Virus record (IMG/VR): IMGVR_UViG_3300032285_001768
Location: 1-55,919 of that record
Direction: 5' to 3' (one strand)
DNA: 55,919 nt
DNA from: a virus
Part shown: positions 54,865 to 55,919 of the stretch, in pieces
How the letters are laid out: the number at the start of each line of letters is the position of its first letter
How positions within the stretch are numbered: the stretch's first letter is position 1
Program-made: the position numbers and the translations under genes
Notes under the pieces: generated by a model
The model's input: the letters and a program-made list of their open reading frames with translations, nothing else
What the model was told of the DNA's origin: nothing
Database searches by the model: none

Positions 54865-55101
54865 TTACTGGTCGGTCTGCTCGTCTTCTTCAGCAACTTC
54901 GCCTTCGACTTCTTCAGCTTCAGCGTCGTAGCCCTCTGCATCCTCTTCGCCTTCTTCAGCGTCATCAAGTCCGTATTCGGCTTCGATACGCTCTGAGTAG
55001 ATCTTGACGGTGTCTTTGTGGTTGATGCCGTCCACGAAGTCCTGCAAGCTTGCCATGTCGACGTCTTGGACGTCTGCTTCAAAAGTGATTGTGACCTTCA
55101 T
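54865..55101 (-). CDS. early protein with strongly acidic tail
   Basis: A 78-residue protein: MKVTITFEADVQDVDMASLQ, DFVDGINHKDTVKIYSERIE, followed by about 30 residues dominated by Glu/Asp/Ala. ATG 55101 follows GGAG with good spacing; the frame opens to 55164 (GTG overlapping the upstream stop). DNA-mimic or protein-binding functions have been found for acidic phage proteins, but nothing specific can be claimed. It directly precedes a terminator. Confidence 0.67.
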   Translation of the reverse strand: MKVTITFEADVQDVDMASLQDFVDGINHKDTVKIYSERIEAEYGLDDAEEGEEDAEGYDAEAEEVEGEVAEEDEQTDQ

Positions 55102-55160
55102 CTGAAACTCCAAAAATGGTGCCGGATCGGCCTTGTTAGGATCGCAGATGAATGTTGCAG

Positions 55161-55346
55161 TCACATATCGGACGTGATATCTAGTTTACGGTAGTAGCGA
55201 TCCGCCTCTTCCCAAGCTTTGCGCAGTTCATCTGACCATGCTAGGTCATGCTGGATCAGGAAGTCACTTAGGATTAACCCTAGCTTCTCTACGGGGTTGT
55301 AGTTGACTTTGATGGTGTCGGCAGTCGCGTTCGAACGTGGTCGCAT
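55161..55346 (-). CDS. hypothetical 61-residue early protein
   Basis: A 61-residue protein: RPRSNATADTIKVNYNPVEK, LGLILSDFLIQHDLAWSDEL, then RKAWEEADRYYRKLDITSDM. ATG 55346 after AAGGACTGAC gives a natural start; the open frame further upstream runs over the zinc-ribbon gene. No family recognised. It overlaps the stop of that gene by one base set (GACTGACATG). Confidence 0.6.
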   Translation of the reverse strand: MRPRSNATADTIKVNYNPVEKLGLILSDFLIQHDLAWSDELRKAWEEADRYYRKLDITSDM

Positions 55347-55347
55347 G

Positions 55348-55509
55348 TCAGTCCTTGTTGGTGTCGGTGTTGAAGCCCTCGGGGCGTTTGCGCAGGAAGC
55401 ACGGCTCGCACTTCCATCGAAACCCTTTGCCGGGGGCAAGCATCACTTTATAGGTGCCTGGCATGCGCATGCAAACCTGACACATTGGCGGTGCTTTGAC
55501 GGGCTCCAT
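55348..55509 (-). CDS. 53-residue zinc-ribbon early protein
   Basis: A short frame coding for a small zinc-ribbon protein: MEPVKAPPMCQVCMRMPGTY, then KGFRWKCEPCFLRKRPEGFN. Two CxxC pairs (CQVC and CEPC) about 21 residues apart give a four-Cys metal site. ATG 55509 directly follows the TAA of the upstream gene. Many phage early proteins have such a site; the target is not known. Confidence 0.72.
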   Translation of the reverse strand: MEPVKAPPMCQVCMRMPGTYKVMLAPGKGFRWKCEPCFLRKRPEGFNTDTNKD

Positions 55510-55704
55510 TTATTGGATACCGTCTCGTTGCACAGGCGTCCAGCCAAACTTGCGCCACGTCCGGGTCACGTCAGTCGCCGCGGCCGGGTAATAGACAAAG
55601 TCTGGATGACTCAAAGGGATTGTGGGGACTGCCTTGGAGTGATAGCGGATGACGGGTTGTGCCTCGTCGGTGCTGTCACGGGTGATGTCATCGAATAGGT
55701 TCAT
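55510..55704 (-). CDS. conserved 64-residue early phage protein
   Basis: A 64-residue protein: MNLFDDITRDSTDEAQPVIR, then FVYYPAAATDVTRTWRKFGW. The end F(K)Y.PAAxTDVxxTWRRFGWxP is a pattern known from many small phage proteins of unknown function. ATG 55704 follows GAGGAG. Likely an early gene. Confidence 0.78.
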   Translation of the reverse strand: MNLFDDITRDSTDEAQPVIRYHSKAVPTIPLSHPDFVYYPAAATDVTRTWRKFGWTPVQRDGIQ

Positions 55705-55748
55705 GTGTTACTCCTCGTTTAGGTTATTGAACGTGTTCTGGCGATGCG

Positions 55749-55919
55749 TTAAAACGTACACCACTTTTTATACATCTCCTCAAGCTTAACGATGTAGTGG
55801 TTGCACTTCTGGGAGTCGACCTCCCCGCGCACACCCTGGCGCATCGAGTACTTAATGATGTTGCCCTTCAGAAAGCCAATGAATTCAGTCTTCGTGAGCG
55901 TTGCTTCCATGACGTCCCA
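55749..55919 (-). CDS. DUF3310-like protein, partial (5' end beyond window)
   Basis: The last 57 codons of a minus-strand gene that enters from the right edge. They read EATLTKTEFIGFLKGNIIKY, then SMRQGVRGEVDSQKCNHYIV and KLEEMYKKWCTF. The EFxGFLKGNIIKYxxR core is the DUF3310 signature, found in small phage nucleotide-metabolism-like proteins without proven function. The open frame continues beyond the window, so the true start is not visible; an internal ATG lies at 55910. Confidence 0.75.
   Translation of the reverse strand, partial: WDVMEATLTKTEFIGFLKGNIIKYSMRQGVRGEVDSQKCNHYIVKLEEMYKKWCTF

Noticed and set aside
1-55919. tRNA genes, CRISPR arrays, integrase or insertion sequences
   Set aside because: I looked for cloverleaf-like GGTTCGANTCC elements, regular spacer-repeat arrays, tyrosine or serine recombinase motifs and transposase motifs and recognised none. 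A tRNA scan would be needed to be certain.

Overview
The window is a stretch of a tailed double-stranded DNA phage genome. Both ends cut through genes: a family A DNA polymerase on the left and a DUF3310-like gene on the right. Almost every gene lies on the minus strand; the one clear exception is an SNF2 helicase at about 6.2-7.7 kb. The P22-type portal, two gp4-like head-tail adaptors, a set of large internal-virion-like proteins, and the lack of any recognisable tape measure or major tail protein point to a short-tailed (podovirus-like) particle. A Gram-negative, sigma70-type host (Pseudomonadota) is suggested by the GTA-type holin, the GH108 endolysin and TTGACA/TATAAT-like promoters. No integrase, repressor, tRNA, CRISPR array or insertion sequence was recognised, so a lytic lifestyle is the simpler reading.

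Layout, left to right. 0-6.1 kb holds the replication module: family A polymerase, UvrD-like helicase, small conserved protein, AEP primase, an SSB-like protein ending in DDVPF, and two conserved unknowns. 6.2-7.7 kb holds the plus-strand SNF2 helicase, divergent from the replication genes and convergent with the late genes. 7.65-45.2 kb is the late region, transcribed right to left: large terminase, a 1709-residue protein with a PcfJ-like region, portal, a GroES-like co-chaperonin, scaffold, decoration protein and major capsid protein (followed by an intrinsic terminator). After these come small virion proteins, adaptors, tail fibre genes, a tail-assembly chaperone, endonuclease VII, endolysin, holin, tail proteins and four large internal or structural proteins.

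45.25-45.77 kb is non-coding and repeat-rich. 45.77-50.2 kb is a GC-rich accessory island of small genes, several of which have their own promoter followed by a hairpin at the predicted 5' end of the transcript and an AGAAAGxG ribosome binding site. This island and a PD-(D/E)XK nuclease gene separate the large terminase from the small terminase at 50.5-51.2 kb. 51.24-51.54 kb is an AT-rich gap with iteron-like ATTACGTC repeats. 51.5-55.9 kb is a dense run of very small early-type genes joined by ATGA-type overlaps and broken by one strong terminator.

The least ordinary features are the serial promoter-hairpin-RBS units, the terminase split, the PcfJ-like region in a giant late protein, the virion-linked GGxVxHF motif, period-7 repeats scattered through coding and non-coding DNA, and a 17-codon micro-ORF that duplicates a zinc-knuckle start. 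All functions are read from sequence alone; none was checked by database search.
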